Source: an uncultured Pseudomonadales bacterium
GTDB taxonomy: Bacteria; Pseudomonadota; Gammaproteobacteria; Pseudomonadales; Balneatricaceae
NCBI GenBank assembly: GCA_943787595.1
Contig: CALSNA010000004.1
Span: 62,001-126,000 of the forward strand
Direction: 5' to 3'
DNA: 64,000 bases
Below, piece by piece: positions 1-9,699 of this stretch. The translations under genes were made by a program, and so were the position numbers. Position 1 is the first letter of the stretch, and each line of letters opens with the position of its first letter. The notes below the pieces were generated by a model that made no database searches, was not told the DNA's origin, and worked only from the letters and a program-made list of their open reading frames with translations.

Positions 1-370
1 GCGATATTAGTTTATTGATCGTGAACCAATTGAGCTTCATCAAGATATGATGAACACACTGCTTATTTAGAGTGTCAGTATGGGCGGTAGCTGATTCAAT
101 AATCTTAACCAGCCAGTATGATAGAAGTTATTGCTTGTGGCAGTTCCGGTTATATCGGGTCAAGCTGTATCTGTAGTAAAGGATAACCGCATATATGGGA
201 ACTGCCGCTAAAATTTTTCTATAGTCGTACGATAACTATTTGCAAGCTTATATCCTTGCTCAATTTAAGTTCAGATACCTTACCACTCTATCCGTTGTGT
301 GGTTACCCAAACAATTTTGTTGAAACTATTTTGGTTTCCGAGCTTTGTATACAATATTTGAGTTAACGCC
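1..370. other. Non-coding stretch with long imperfect hairpin
   Basis: No credible gene is visible. At 139-147 GGCAGTTCC is matched by GGAACTGCC at 198-206, and just inside lie ggttat (148-153) and ataacc (183-188), giving a broken stem-loop of about 68 bases. No T-run follows, so it does not look like an intrinsic terminator. Confidence 0.5.
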
Positions 371-1624
371 ATGATTAAAGCCCCTAATCATTATGATATC
401 GCTATTATCGGAGATGGTATAGTGGGGAGTAGCTTGGCCTGTGTTTTAGATGATGTGGGTTTTCGGGTTGCTTTAGTCAGTGCTGATGCTTGGGGTTGTG
501 CTGAAGATTGCCCAGACGACTTGGCCGGTTTGCGTGTGTCGGCGTTGTCTGGCTCATCTTGCCACCTGCTGCAACGGGTCGGGATATGGCCAGAATTAGC
601 TTCAACAGGGCAGCTAAAACCATATCGTGGTGTACAGGTTTGGGATAGCTGCAGCACTCAGGATCTCACTTTCCAAGCGACTGAACTGCACCGTGATGAA
701 CTGGGCTTTATCGTTGCAGACCGTTGTGTCACATTAGCTTTGCACCGACAACTAGCACAACGGTCTAGCATAACCTGTTATACGGGTGTTTCCTTGCAGG
801 ATTTATCCATGTTTCGTTTGGGATGTGGACGTGAGCTAAACCTGGACGATGGCACTCGACTCACCGCCAGCTTGGTAGTTGGTGCTGATGGGGCTCATTC
901 TAATAGTCGATTTTTGGCAGGCTTTGCCCTACAGACGTGGGATCACTCATACTGTATGATTAACGCCCGGGTGCAGTTGGCTCAATCCCATCAAGGTACT
1001 GTCTGGCAATGTTTTACTGCTACTGGCTCGTTACTCTTGTTGCCACTCCCTGTAACTGCTGGCCACAATCGTTGTGTGCTCATTTGGTTGGTTCAACCAG
1101 CCCAGGCAGTTTCATTAATGGCACTGGATGCAGATGACTTTTGTCAGGCCTTAGGGCAGGTGGTTGCATGTCGTCTGGGATCAGTGTTGGCTGTTGATTC
1201 CCGCTTATGTGCTCCCTTACGTCAGCAACATGTCAAAAGTTATGTTCGTCCAGCTATGGCTTTGCTGAGTGATGCAGCTTACATCATGCATCCTTTGTTA
1301 GCACAGGGTACTAATCTTGGTTTGCTGGATGTGGTTGCCTTGACCGAAATTTTGGGCTACGCGTACCGACGAGGGGCAGATTTTTCCAGTTTGCCAGTAT
1401 TGCAACGTTACCAGCGTCGGCGGCAACGTGATAACTTGCACCTGATGGCGCTAACAGCAGTCTTATCCCGTTTACATGGTACCCAAAATATACGGTCTTA
1501 CTGTTGGCGTAATTTAAGCCTGGGCACGTTGCGCCAACTACCGTCTGTCAAATGTGCTCTGATGCAACGTGTTATTGATTTGGGTTTAGCATTGCCTCCC
1601 TTGACTCTGCCGAACTCCTTTTAA
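371..1624 (+). CDS. UbiI/UbiH-family FAD-dependent ubiquinone hydroxylase
   Basis: A 417-residue flavoprotein monooxygenase of the UbiH/UbiF/UbiI (VisC) group, which hydroxylates the ring of ubiquinone precursors at the inner membrane face. The N-terminal dinucleotide fold shows GDGIVG (about residues 14-19). The middle has the family's VVGADGAHS motif, and the C-terminal FAD site reads LSDAAYIMHPLLAQGTNLG. That last motif is normally GDAAHxxHPLxGQGxNLG, so a conserved Gly, His and Gly are replaced by Ser, Tyr and Leu. Length is close to E. coli UbiI (about 400). In E. coli ubiI lies in ygfB-pepP-ubiH-ubiI beside gcvTHP; here it precedes gcvH, while ygfB-pepP-ubiH lies at the far end of the window. 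It could be UbiI, UbiF or UbiM by function; the family call is firm, the exact position hydroxylated is not. Confidence 0.8.
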   Translation: MIKAPNHYDIAIIGDGIVGSSLACVLDDVGFRVALVSADAWGCAEDCPDDLAGLRVSALSGSSCHLLQRVGIWPELASTGQLKPYRGVQVWDSCSTQDLTFQATELHRDELGFIVADRCVTLALHRQLAQRSSITCYTGVSLQDLSMFRLGCGRELNLDDGTRLTASLVVGADGAHSNSRFLAGFALQTWDHSYCMINARVQLAQSHQGTVWQCFTATGSLLLLPLPVTAGHNRCVLIWLVQPAQAVSLMALDADDFCQALGQVVACRLGSVLAVDSRLCAPLRQQHVKSYVRPAMALLSDAAYIMHPLLAQGTNLGLLDVVALTEILGYAYRRGADFSSLPVLQRYQRRRQRDNLHLMALTAVLSRLHGTQNIRSYCWRNLSLGTLRQLPSVKCALMQRVIDLGLALPPLTLPNSF

Positions 1625-1706
1625 CCAGACTCTTGCAGCTGATCCAGCAGTCGTTACAATGACACATCAGATATAATTTGTTAATGGGTTTTATAGGAGA
1701 TAACCA

Positions 1707-2090
1707 ATGTCTATACCAAGTGAATTGAAGTATTCTGCTAGTCATGAGTGGGTACTGGATAAAGGTGACGGTACCGTAATCATTGGGATTACCGAATTTG
1801 CCCAGCAGCAGTTGGGTGATGTGGTGTTCGTTGAGTTACCTCAGGTCGATGCTAAATTATGCAACGGTGATGAATTTGGAGTGATTGAATCTGTCAAGGC
1901 AGCAGCTGATTTATTTGTTCCCATCGCAGGCGTAGTGATCGATGTCAATACCCAGCTTGAAGATGAACCGGAGCTGGTCAATACTGACCCCTATGGCAAG
2001 GGTTGGATCTGTAAGTTGCGTCTTAATGACATTGATGACCTACAGCAACTGCTAGATGCTGATGCTTATACCAGTCTCTGTGAAACGTGA
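1707..2090 (+). CDS. gcvH: Glycine cleavage system H protein
   Basis: A 127-residue lipoyl carrier (E. coli GcvH is 129). It shuttles the aminomethyl group between the P, T and L proteins of the cytoplasmic glycine cleavage system. The lipoylation motif ESVKAAADL is intact, with the acceptor Lys at residue 64. The start is supported by AGGAGA seven bases upstream of the ATG. Neither gcvT nor gcvP is in the window, so the usual gcvTHP operon is broken up or the partners lie elsewhere. It runs convergent with the HAD phosphatase gene. Confidence 0.95.
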   Translation: MSIPSELKYSASHEWVLDKGDGTVIIGITEFAQQQLGDVVFVELPQVDAKLCNGDEFGVIESVKAAADLFVPIAGVVIDVNTQLEDEPELVNTDPYGKGWICKLRLNDIDDLQQLLDADAYTSLCET

Positions 2091-2135
2091 TTAATGCCTG
2101 CGAGGTAACTTGCTGAATGGGTACTCGTGTGCGTT

Positions 2136-2801
2136 TTAGGTGCGTAAACTAAGTTGGCGCCAGCCCTCGTCAATCGCATGGGCCTGTAAAAGAGTATCAG
2201 CATCGACCGCTACCGGGTGACCTACTGCTTGCAATAAGGCAAGATCATTATAGGAGTCGCTATAGAAGTAAGCTGTAGCCAGGTTTAGCCGTTGATCTGG
2301 CTGGGTCTTCAGCCACTGTTTCAGTCGCTTAACCTTACCAGCTTGGAAGCAAGGGACTCCAACTACCTGACCCGTATAACCACCCTCGTCACACTCAGCG
2401 CAAGTGGCCAATAGGTGCTTGATTCTAAGATAGTGGGCAATGGGTGCAGTAATAAAATCGTTGGTTGCAGTAATAATCACCAAGGTATCACCAGCTTGCT
2501 GGTGCTGTGCCAATAACTGCTGACCTTTCGGCAACACCATCGGCAAAATACTTTCTTGCATAAATTGCTGGTGCATTTGACTCAACTGTGACTGGCTAAA
2601 TTGAGTTAAAGCTTGCAGTGCAAATGTTAGATACGCGAAAATATCCAAATTGCCATATTGATATTGCTCCAAAAAACGATCATTGGTTTGTCGGTAGATC
2701 TGTGGATCTACCAGTCGATGGCGCACTAGAAACTCACCCCAAGCATGGTCGCTATCACCTTGCAATAGAGTGTTATCTAGATCAAATAAAGCTAATGCCA
2801 T
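2136..2801 (-). CDS. HAD-superfamily phosphatase, IB subfamily (SerB-like)
   Basis: A 221-residue HAD hydrolase with the nucleophile motif DLDNTLL at residues 7-13 (first Asp nucleophile, second Asp acid/base). The motif II Thr lies in VIITATND and the metal-binding Asp pair in YFYSDSYNDLALL. This set matches the SerB-like IB group, whose members act on phosphoserine, histidinol phosphate or unknown phosphomonoesters; the substrate cannot be read from sequence. In Pseudomonas a homologue sits beside rppH and ptsP, and here the same three genes are neighbours, although this one points away from rppH across a 676-base gap. Confidence 0.85.
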   Translation of the reverse strand: MALALFDLDNTLLQGDSDHAWGEFLVRHRLVDPQIYRQTNDRFLEQYQYGNLDIFAYLTFALQALTQFSQSQLSQMHQQFMQESILPMVLPKGQQLLAQHQQAGDTLVIITATNDFITAPIAHYLRIKHLLATCAECDEGGYTGQVVGVPCFQAGKVKRLKQWLKTQPDQRLNLATAYFYSDSYNDLALLQAVGHPVAVDADTLLQAHAIDEGWRQLSLRT

Positions 2802-3477
2802 AGTCTTAACCTGTCCGTTTCGTAAACATTGGCCTGTTATAGTTGTGATTCTAGATTAAGGTCAGGGTTATTATTGATGCTCAGTGACTTGTTTTGCAAT
2901 ACGAATTGTTCAGTACAAATTAACATTAGCAGTTGTGTTCGTTAACTGGTTTGATTATGCAAGCTGGCCATGTCTGGTAACGTGCATTGCACTTGTCCAA
3001 CTGGGCCCATAAAAATCGTTTGCTTCATCACGTTAATGTATGATTTTTCGGGCTGGCATAATTCATGATGCAGTTATTATTGATTACAGTGATAGGTTTA
3101 GATGTGACGATATTGCCCTGCACTGTTGTGAGCTAATGCGATCAATTGTGCAGTTTACAGATCATGGCTTTAAAAAGATAAATTTTAACCTATTATTTTG
3201 CCCAGTGTATGTTGTTATATCCATTTTTGTGGAACAATGACCCTGAACATTGATATTCATACATTCAGACATACCCTTCCTAAACTGGCATTTATAACAG
3301 ATGGACATACACTGATAGTTATTTCAATAGCAACAGCGATGAATGGTAACTTTAGATCCAGTAAACAATTTTGGCACGAGTTGGAAATGCATTGGTTGGG
3401 TAAATGAAGAAACCTTAAATATTTATTAATTTTCTATACGTTATGGACCTAATAAGCATTGAAATTTGGAATTTAGG
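2802..3477. other. Intergenic region without recognisable gene
   Basis: The divergent gap between the HAD phosphatase and rppH. Short open frames on the + strand (for example 3040-3240) are of low complexity, lack convincing ribosome sites and resemble no family I know. It must hold the promoters for both genes, but I could not pick clear -35/-10 pairs. Confidence 0.4.
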
Positions 3478-3993
3478 ATGATTGATCAAGATGGCTTTCG
3501 CCCTAATGTTGGTATTATTTTAGCTAATTCCTATGGCCAGGTTCTTTGGGCCAAACGCATGGGCTGGGACGCATGGCAATTTCCTCAAGGTGGTATCAAC
3601 CTCAATGAAACACCAGAGCAGGCATTATATCGGGAATTACGAGAAGAAATTGGCCTGTATCCGCAACAGGTTGACATATTGGCTTGTACCAGAGGCTGGT
3701 TGCGTTATCGATTACCCCAGCATATGGTGCGAACTCAGTTGCATCCATTATGCATTGGCCAGAAACAGAAGTGGTTCTTGTTACGTATGACAACGCCTGA
3801 TACATCGGTAAATACAGCTACTACTGACAAGCCAGAATTTGATTATTGGCGTTGGGTTAGCTATTGGTATCCAGTTAATCAAGTGGTGGCTTTCAAGCGT
3901 AATGTCTATCGTCGTGCCATGAAAGAATTGTGCAAATACCATGCACGCCTAGTGTTACAACATCAGAGTCGCCTACCACTGTGTCCACAATAG
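3478..3993 (+). CDS. rppH: RNA pyrophosphohydrolase
   Basis: A 171-residue Nudix enzyme that removes pyrophosphate from the 5' end of transcripts and so starts mRNA decay in the cytoplasm. The N-terminus [13 protein letters not shown] matches RppH, and this fixes the ATG start rather than a TTG four codons upstream. The Nudix box (about residues 38-60) is complete: [20 protein letters not shown] followed by IGL. The family signatures [11 protein letters not shown] and [14 protein letters not shown] are present. It precedes ptsP by 13 bases, so the two are probably co-transcribed, as in many gammaproteobacteria. Confidence 0.96.
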   Translation: MIDQDGFRPNVGIILANSYGQVLWAKRMGWDAWQFPQGGINLNETPEQALYRELREEIGLYPQQVDILACTRGWLRYRLPQHMVRTQLHPLCIGQKQKWFLLRMTTPDTSVNTATTDKPEFDYWRWVSYWYPVNQVVAFKRNVYRRAMKELCKYHARLVLQHQSRLPLCPQ

Positions 3994-4006
3994 TGGACTG
4001 ATTACC

Positions 4007-6280
4007 ATGTTAAACAGTATTCGTAAAATTATCCAGTCTGTTAATGCAGCCAAGGACCTGCAAACGGCCCTTGATCTAATAGTACATCAGGTGCGACGAT
4101 CCATGCGTGCGGATGTCTGTTCGGTATATCTACATTTTCCTCAAACCAATAACTTTATTTTGATGGCAACTGAAGGCCTGAATCAGGCTGCGCTCAAGAT
4201 AGCCTTATCAGCTGATCAGGGACTAGTTGGTTTAGTAGCCAGTAGATCTGAACCCATTAATCTGGAAGATGCTGCTAGTCATCCTAACTATCGGTATATT
4301 GAAGCCACCGGGGAAGAGCAGTTTTGTGGATTTTTAGGAGTACCGATTATCCATCACCGCAAGGTGCTTGGCACCTTGATTATACAACAGCGTTGCAAAC
4401 GTAGTTTTACTGAGGATGAAGAAGCGTTGCTGATTACTACCTCTGCCCAGCTAGCTGGAATCATTGCTCATGCAGAGGCTACTGGAGGTGGATTGCGTCG
4501 TGATGTTCTCGCGGACGATCAAAGTATCAATATTGTTTACACGGGTGTCAGTCGCTCTGGTGGTGTGGCTATTGGCCAGGTAGTTATTATGGCACCACCA
4601 GCCGATTTGGAAACAGTGCCTGACCGGCCTTGTGTTGATCCAGAGCAGGAGGTGGCGGCATTTCAGATTGCTCTCAATGCTGTGCGGCGTAAAATCAAAG
4701 TGGTTGGTCGAACTCTGGCCCGTATCCTTAAAGGCCAGGAGCATGAGTTGTTTGAAGTGTACATGCGTATGCTTGACGATAACGCCTTGGCTGGGGAAGT
4801 AATACAACATATTCGCCAGGGCCAATGGGCTCAGGGTGCGTTGCGCCGAGTGGTTGAGGTGCATGTCACCGCCTTTGAAATCATGGATGATCCCTATTTA
4901 CGTGAACGCGCTACCGACATCCGAGATTTGGGTCGTCGAGTACTGGCAGAATTGCAGCAATCTGGTACCCAACATCTTGAGTTTCCTGCATCCACAGTTT
5001 TAGTAGCGCAAGAGGCCAGTGCGGCTATGTTGGGAGAAGTACCACCTCATAAGCTCAAGGCTATAGTGTCAATCACAGGATCCAGTAATTCCCATGCGGC
5101 CATTCTGGCACGTTCTATGGGTATTCCCACTGTTATGGGAGCAGTGGACTTCCCGTATACTCGTTTGGAAGGCAAAGAAGTCATCATTGACGGCTATAAT
5201 GGCCATATTTATCGTAATGCCAGCCATGAGCTACGTCAGCATTACCAGAAGATTGTTGCTGAAGAAGCTTCATTTGTCAAAGAAGCGACAGCATTGCGTG
5301 ATCTGCCAGCCATGACTCTTGACCAACGCAGTATTTCTTTATTCGTAAATACCAGTTTGCCTCTGGATGTGCCACGTTCATTGGATAAAGGTGCGGAAGG
5401 CGTGGGTCTGTATCGCACTGAAGTGCCTTTTATGCTCAAGGAGCATTTCCCTTCGGAACAAGAGCAGGTCAGTTGTTACCGTATTTATTTGCAAGGCTTT
5501 GCACCTCGGCCAGTAATCATGCGAACTTTGGATATTGGTGGAGACAAGAGTCTTCCTTATTTTCCCATCGAAGAAGATAATCCTTTTTTAGGTTGGCGCG
5601 GCATTCGAGTTACTCTAGATCATCCAGAAATACTACTAGTGCAGTTGCGAGCTATGTTGAAGGCTAGTGCAGGATTCAATAATCTGCGTATCATGCTGCC
5701 CATGATCACTCATATTGCAGAAATTGAGGAAGCAAGACATTGGCTTGATCAAGCTTATACTGAAGTGATTGATGAAGGTTACGAATTGCAACGACCGCCT
5801 ATTGGCGTTATGATCGAAATTCCGGCTACTGTTTACCAGGCCCGCCAGATCGCCAAAAAAGTTGATTTTATTTCTGTTGGTAGCAATGACTTAACTCAAT
5901 ATCTGCTGGCTGTTGACCGTGACAATGCACAGGTTGCGGAACTCTATCACGCATACCATCCGGTAGTTCTAGCAGCCTTACAGCATGTGGCCCTAGCTGC
6001 CAAAAGTGTCCGGATACCTGTAAGCATTTGCGGTGAATTAGCTGGTGACCCAGGTGGTGCTTTGCTGCTCATAGCGATGGGTTACGATATACTGTCAATG
6101 AACTCAGTTAATATTCCTCGTATTAAGTCAGTGATTCGTAACATGCATTTTAGTCAGGCAAAAACTATGCTTAAGTTGGCCATGCAGCAGCAGGATGCCA
6201 GCGGTGTTAAAAAAATTGTGCAACAGACTCTGCATAAAGTAGGTATAACCCAGGCACATAGTTTTGTCATGCGTGACTGA
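4007..6280 (+). CDS. ptsP: PEP-protein phosphotransferase PtsP (enzyme I-Ntr)
   Basis: A 757-residue cytoplasmic first enzyme of the nitrogen-related PTS, which takes phosphate from PEP and passes it to NPr (PtsO). An N-terminal GAF domain spans about residues 15-160. The PEP-utiliser N domain and the swivelling phosphohistidine domain follow, with GSSNSHAAILARSMGIPTVMG-type sequence around the active His at 363. The C-terminal TIM barrel contains RTLDIGGDK, GSNDLTQY and the conserved SICGELAGDP with Cys 675. Length fits E. coli PtsP (748). It lies directly after rppH. No ptsN or ptsO is visible in this window. Confidence 0.96.
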   Translation: MLNSIRKIIQSVNAAKDLQTALDLIVHQVRRSMRADVCSVYLHFPQTNNFILMATEGLNQAALKIALSADQGLVGLVASRSEPINLEDAASHPNYRYIEATGEEQFCGFLGVPIIHHRKVLGTLIIQQRCKRSFTEDEEALLITTSAQLAGIIAHAEATGGGLRRDVLADDQSINIVYTGVSRSGGVAIGQVVIMAPPADLETVPDRPCVDPEQEVAAFQIALNAVRRKIKVVGRTLARILKGQEHELFEVYMRMLDDNALAGEVIQHIRQGQWAQGALRRVVEVHVTAFEIMDDPYLRERATDIRDLGRRVLAELQQSGTQHLEFPASTVLVAQEASAAMLGEVPPHKLKAIVSITGSSNSHAAILARSMGIPTVMGAVDFPYTRLEGKEVIIDGYNGHIYRNASHELRQHYQKIVAEEASFVKEATALRDLPAMTLDQRSISLFVNTSLPLDVPRSLDKGAEGVGLYRTEVPFMLKEHFPSEQEQVSCYRIYLQGFAPRPVIMRTLDIGGDKSLPYFPIEEDNPFLGWRGIRVTLDHPEILLVQLRAMLKASAGFNNLRIMLPMITHIAEIEEARHWLDQAYTEVIDEGYELQRPPIGVMIEIPATVYQARQIAKKVDFISVGSNDLTQYLLAVDRDNAQVAELYHAYHPVVLAALQHVALAAKSVRIPVSICGELAGDPGGALLLIAMGYDILSMNSVNIPRIKSVIRNMHFSQAKTMLKLAMQQQDASGVKKIVQQTLHKVGITQAHSFVMRD

Positions 6281-6689
6281 ATTATGGAACAAATTATTTT
6301 TTCCTTCTAGTTACCGATGATAAGATCATGGTACCTAGACTAGAAATTGGGGGTTAGGCCAGTAGGGCCTGCGCTGGTAATATAGGGATCTTAACTGCAA
6401 CTAAGTTGTCAATAAGATTTACCACGGGTATGTATTTAAGCTGCTTCAGGCTGGGAATTTCATAAGGACGGACCATTTTGGCAAAGATAGAGTTAACTTG
6501 ATTCATGCCCAACTTCTTTTCAGCATATTACTTTGCGTGGTCATTTTCGAATCCTAATTGAGATAAGGTAGCCGATGGTTACCCTAAATCCTTACCTACA
6601 TATGTTTTGAAACCTCCAGTTATTTATGCAGTATTCAGGTTAAGTTAAGATAATCATTCATTTTTTGAATCCTTGCATAGGAAGTCAGT
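6281..6689. other. Intergenic region after ptsP
   Basis: A 409-base gap between ptsP and nadE. It contains one possible small leftward gene (6354-6506, listed separately). The last 30 bases carry the nadE ribosome site. I see no terminator hairpin with a T-run. Confidence 0.4.
6354..6506 (-). CDS. Possible 50-residue small protein, unrecognised
   Basis: An ATG-started leftward frame of 50 codons, with a purine-rich AAAGAAG about eight bases upstream. The protein starts MNQVNSIFAKMVRPYEIPSL and is rich in hydrophobic residues toward the C-terminus. I recognise no family. Frames this short arise by chance, so it may be spurious or the stub of a degraded gene. Confidence 0.2.
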   Translation of the reverse strand: MNQVNSIFAKMVRPYEIPSLKQLKYIPVVNLIDNLVAVKIPILPAQALLA

Positions 6690-7535
6690 ATGAACTGTTC
6701 CAGTACACAAATGGCTATTATCTCAGCTCTCCAAGTTAAGCCTGGCATTGATGCTAAAGCAGAAATCCAGTCTCGGATTGGATTTATTAAAAATGTTCTC
6801 ACCCGTGCCAACCGCAAGGTATTAGTCTTGGGTATTTCTGGTGGTATTGATTCCTGTACCACTGGCAAGTTGGCTCAGTTAGCCATTGATCAACTCAATG
6901 AACAATATCAAACTCAGGATTATCAGTTTATAGCTATGCGTCTGCCCCATGACGTTCAAGCCGACGAAATTGATGCTCAGCAGGTCATAGATTTTATTCA
7001 ACCATCACAACTGGTCACTGTTAACATTGCTTCCATACTGGCCAGTTTGGATCAAGCCTGTGCTGCATTTCTATCTGGCATTATGGTCAGTTCCAGCAAA
7101 GTTGACTTTTGTCGCGGTAATGTAAAGGCTCGTAGCCGCATGGCAGCACAGTTTTATATCGCTAACTTAATGGATGGCTTGGTGCTGGGAACTGATCATG
7201 CTGCTGAAGCTATAACTGGCTTCTATACTAAGTTTGGTGATGGAGCATGCGACTTGGTGCCCTTGTTTGGTCTCAATAAGCGGCAAGTTAGAGCTGTAGC
7301 GAGCCAGCTAGGAGCACCAGCTAATATCTGCCACAAGATTCCCACCGCTGATCTTGAAGACCATAAGCCGCAGCAGCCTGATGAATTGTCACTTGGTATG
7401 ACTTATAACCAGATTGACGATTATCTACAGGGCAAAATGATTGATAAAAAAGTACAATGCGCCTTGGAACATCGTTATCAATCTACCAAACACAAACGTC
7501 GGCTACCAATTACTCCTGCTTGTGACTGGTATTAA
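6690..7535 (+). CDS. nadE: NH3-dependent NAD+ synthetase
   Basis: A 281-residue enzyme that amidates deamido-NAD with ammonia and ATP in the last step of NAD synthesis. The PP-loop ATP motif SGGIDS is at residues 50-55. The family strings FIAMRLPHDVQADE, GTDHAAEAITGF, KFGDGACDL and PTADLEDHKP follow in order. There is no glutaminase domain, and the length matches E. coli NadE (275). AGGAAG sits six bases before the ATG. It is convergent with bamD. Confidence 0.96.
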   Translation: MNCSSTQMAIISALQVKPGIDAKAEIQSRIGFIKNVLTRANRKVLVLGISGGIDSCTTGKLAQLAIDQLNEQYQTQDYQFIAMRLPHDVQADEIDAQQVIDFIQPSQLVTVNIASILASLDQACAAFLSGIMVSSSKVDFCRGNVKARSRMAAQFYIANLMDGLVLGTDHAAEAITGFYTKFGDGACDLVPLFGLNKRQVRAVASQLGAPANICHKIPTADLEDHKPQQPDELSLGMTYNQIDDYLQGKMIDKKVQCALEHRYQSTKHKRRLPITPACDWY

Positions 7536-7557
7536 TAACTGGATCTTATGGGCTGGT

Positions 7558-8430
7558 TTAATCGAATAGATTGAATATTCGTTTGCCCCATCCGATCTGG
7601 TCCGCTGTCGTTACCTGACTGGATGGTTCGGCCGATTTCTGTCGGGAAAAGTTAGTATCCAGTATTTGCTGGGCATTGCTGGCATTTTCAGTGAGTCCTA
7701 ATTCAGTATAAGCCTGCACCATAATGCTTAGAGCTGATTCTACTGCTGGTGTCAATTGGTAATGTTCCACTACATATCGACCTCGGTTGGCGGCTGCCAA
7801 CCACGCATTACGGGATATGTAGTAGTTGGCTACATAGATTTCATGATCTGCAAGTAAATTACGTAAGTAAACCAGACGCTTTTGTGCATCTGGTGCGTAA
7901 GTGCTGTTGGGAAAACGTTCAATCAAAGTTGAGAAATCAGCAAATGAATCTCGTGCAGCGCCTGGATCTTTGGCAGCCTTATCGGTACCCAGATATTTTT
8001 CCAGGGGATTCTGATTTTCTTCAAAGGCAGTTAGCCCTTTAAGATAATAAGCATAGTCTACATATTCGTGTTGTGGGTGCAATCGAATAAAGCGTCCGGC
8101 CGCTGCCTTAGCAGCTGCCGGCTGATTACTTTTATAATATGCGTAAATAAGTTCCAACTGCACTTGTTCTGAGTAGCGGCCAAAAGGATAACGTGCTTCC
8201 AGTGTCTCAAAATCTTCAATGGCTAAACGATAATTACCGCCAACTGCCCGTTGCATGCCTTGTTGGTAGAGCTCTGCTTCTGGCAATACCGCTTCAATGG
8301 TTAATTTTTCCCCTTGACTGGAACAGCCACCCAGTAGCATTAACATCAGTATAGCCCGTAACCTAAGCCTACAAACATAGTGGAACTGACTGTGAGCGAG
8401 GTTGATACGGTGGGTGAATGAAAGGTTCAT
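7558..8430 (-). CDS. bamD: Outer membrane assembly lipoprotein BamD
   Basis: A 290-residue lipoprotein of the BAM complex, which inserts beta-barrel proteins into the outer membrane. The long N-terminus ends in a lipobox, LMLLGGCSS, placing the lipidated Cys near residue 36. TPR repeats follow with family strings such as YPFGRYSEQVQLELIYAYYK and HPQHEYVDYAYYLKGL. The signal region before the lipobox is longer than usual, but no better in-frame start is visible. In many relatives bamD is divergent from rluD; here the upstream 539 bases hold no gene. Confidence 0.94.
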   Translation of the reverse strand: MNLSFTHRINLAHSQFHYVCRLRLRAILMLMLLGGCSSQGEKLTIEAVLPEAELYQQGMQRAVGGNYRLAIEDFETLEARYPFGRYSEQVQLELIYAYYKSNQPAAAKAAAGRFIRLHPQHEYVDYAYYLKGLTAFEENQNPLEKYLGTDKAAKDPGAARDSFADFSTLIERFPNSTYAPDAQKRLVYLRNLLADHEIYVANYYISRNAWLAAANRGRYVVEHYQLTPAVESALSIMVQAYTELGLTENASNAQQILDTNFSRQKSAEPSSQVTTADQIGWGKRIFNLFD

Positions 8431-8969
8431 ATTTGTATTTTGATTGTAAGGAATTAGAAAGTGTTTATCATACCATTGTCTGCTCAGTGCGCGAAGCTAT
8501 CAAACTCAAATTGCCATAATCTTGCTCATTTAGACTGGTTATTTATATATATAGGCCATCATGTAGCAGTTACTTTGGTTGGCAGGCATTTCTTAGGTAT
8601 CTTTATCTGGCCATCCGCGTCTACAAACACATCACATTATTTGATTTGCCTGGATAACTTATAAGTGGGTATTTCCAGTATTTTAACTGCCTTAATTAAA
8701 AAGTGCTGTAATCTTTGAAGCGCAGCTATTGGTAGCCTAATTCAAATAGTGAACAGATCAAAATATTATATTTAGTATTCATTTAACGGTAAAATTAAAA
8801 TGGCATGTTATGTTGATATAGCATTTTTACATGGAAGAAGGTTCGTTACCATAGATACTAACAACAGTTTCAGAAAACTCATTCTTTACAGTAAACTGTA
8901 TTGTTTCAATTCTAATAGGGTGTTTATTGTGATGGCAGGGATCTTGAATCAACACTTGGTGTCACGATC
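8431..8969. other. Intergenic region between bamD and trmO
   Basis: No supported gene. This is where many gammaproteobacteria carry rluD, but no trace of it can be read in any frame. The stretch is AT-rich and probably contains the promoters of bamD and trmO. Confidence 0.4.
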
Positions 8970-9656
8970 ATGAACTACACCATGCGCCCCATTGGTTATA
9001 TTAACACCTGCTTTAAGGAAAAATTCGCTACTCCTAGGCAGCCTGGTCTGGTGACTAAAGCCAAAGCTTTGTTGCAATTACAGTCACCATTAAATCATCC
9101 TGATACTGTCATAGGGCTGGAGGGCTTTTCCCATATCTGGTTGCTATTTGCTTTTCACCAAACTGTCGCTCAAGGCTGGAAATCCAAAGTACGCCCACCC
9201 CGCCTTGGGGGCAATCGAAAACTAGGAGTATTTGCCACCCGAAGTCCGTTTCGACCTAATCCTATTGGCTTATCATTGGTGCAACTGGAACGCATTGACA
9301 CTAATGCCAGTGTATGCCTGCATCTGCTTGGTGTTGATCTGATTGATGGCACTCCGATACTGGATATAAAGCCCTATCTGGCTTCGATTGAATCCATAGA
9401 CTGTACTCGTAGTGGCTTTGCTAGCACCAATGCAGTGTTGGATTTGCCCGTACATCTGAGTGACCAGGCTGAGTCTGTCTGCCTCGCCAATCCACACCTA
9501 TCCCCATTGATTACACAAGTATTGCGTCAAGACCCCAGGCCTGCCTATCAACGTTATGACCAGGGCCGCAGCTATGGCTGTTATCTGGATCAATACAATA
9601 TACGCTGGCGGGTGTTGGCACATTGCATTCAGGTGGACTGCATTGAACCAGCTTGA
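8970..9656 (+). CDS. trmO: tRNA (m6t6A37) methyltransferase TrmO
   Basis: A 228-residue protein matching E. coli TrmO (YaeB/TsaA family), which adds a methyl group from SAM to t6A37 of threonine tRNAs. The hallmarks are PIGYINTCFKEKFATPRQPG at the N-terminus, RPPRLGGNRKLGVFATRSPF in the middle, and DGTPILDIKPYLA and QDPRPAYQRY toward the C-terminus. Length agrees with E. coli (235). It precedes bioA by 43 bases in the same direction. Confidence 0.94.
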   Translation: MNYTMRPIGYINTCFKEKFATPRQPGLVTKAKALLQLQSPLNHPDTVIGLEGFSHIWLLFAFHQTVAQGWKSKVRPPRLGGNRKLGVFATRSPFRPNPIGLSLVQLERIDTNASVCLHLLGVDLIDGTPILDIKPYLASIESIDCTRSGFASTNAVLDLPVHLSDQAESVCLANPHLSPLITQVLRQDPRPAYQRYDQGRSYGCYLDQYNIRWRVLAHCIQVDCIEPA

Positions 9657-9699
9657 TTAATATTTTTTTACACATGGCTTACTGAGACAATACAGCCCT

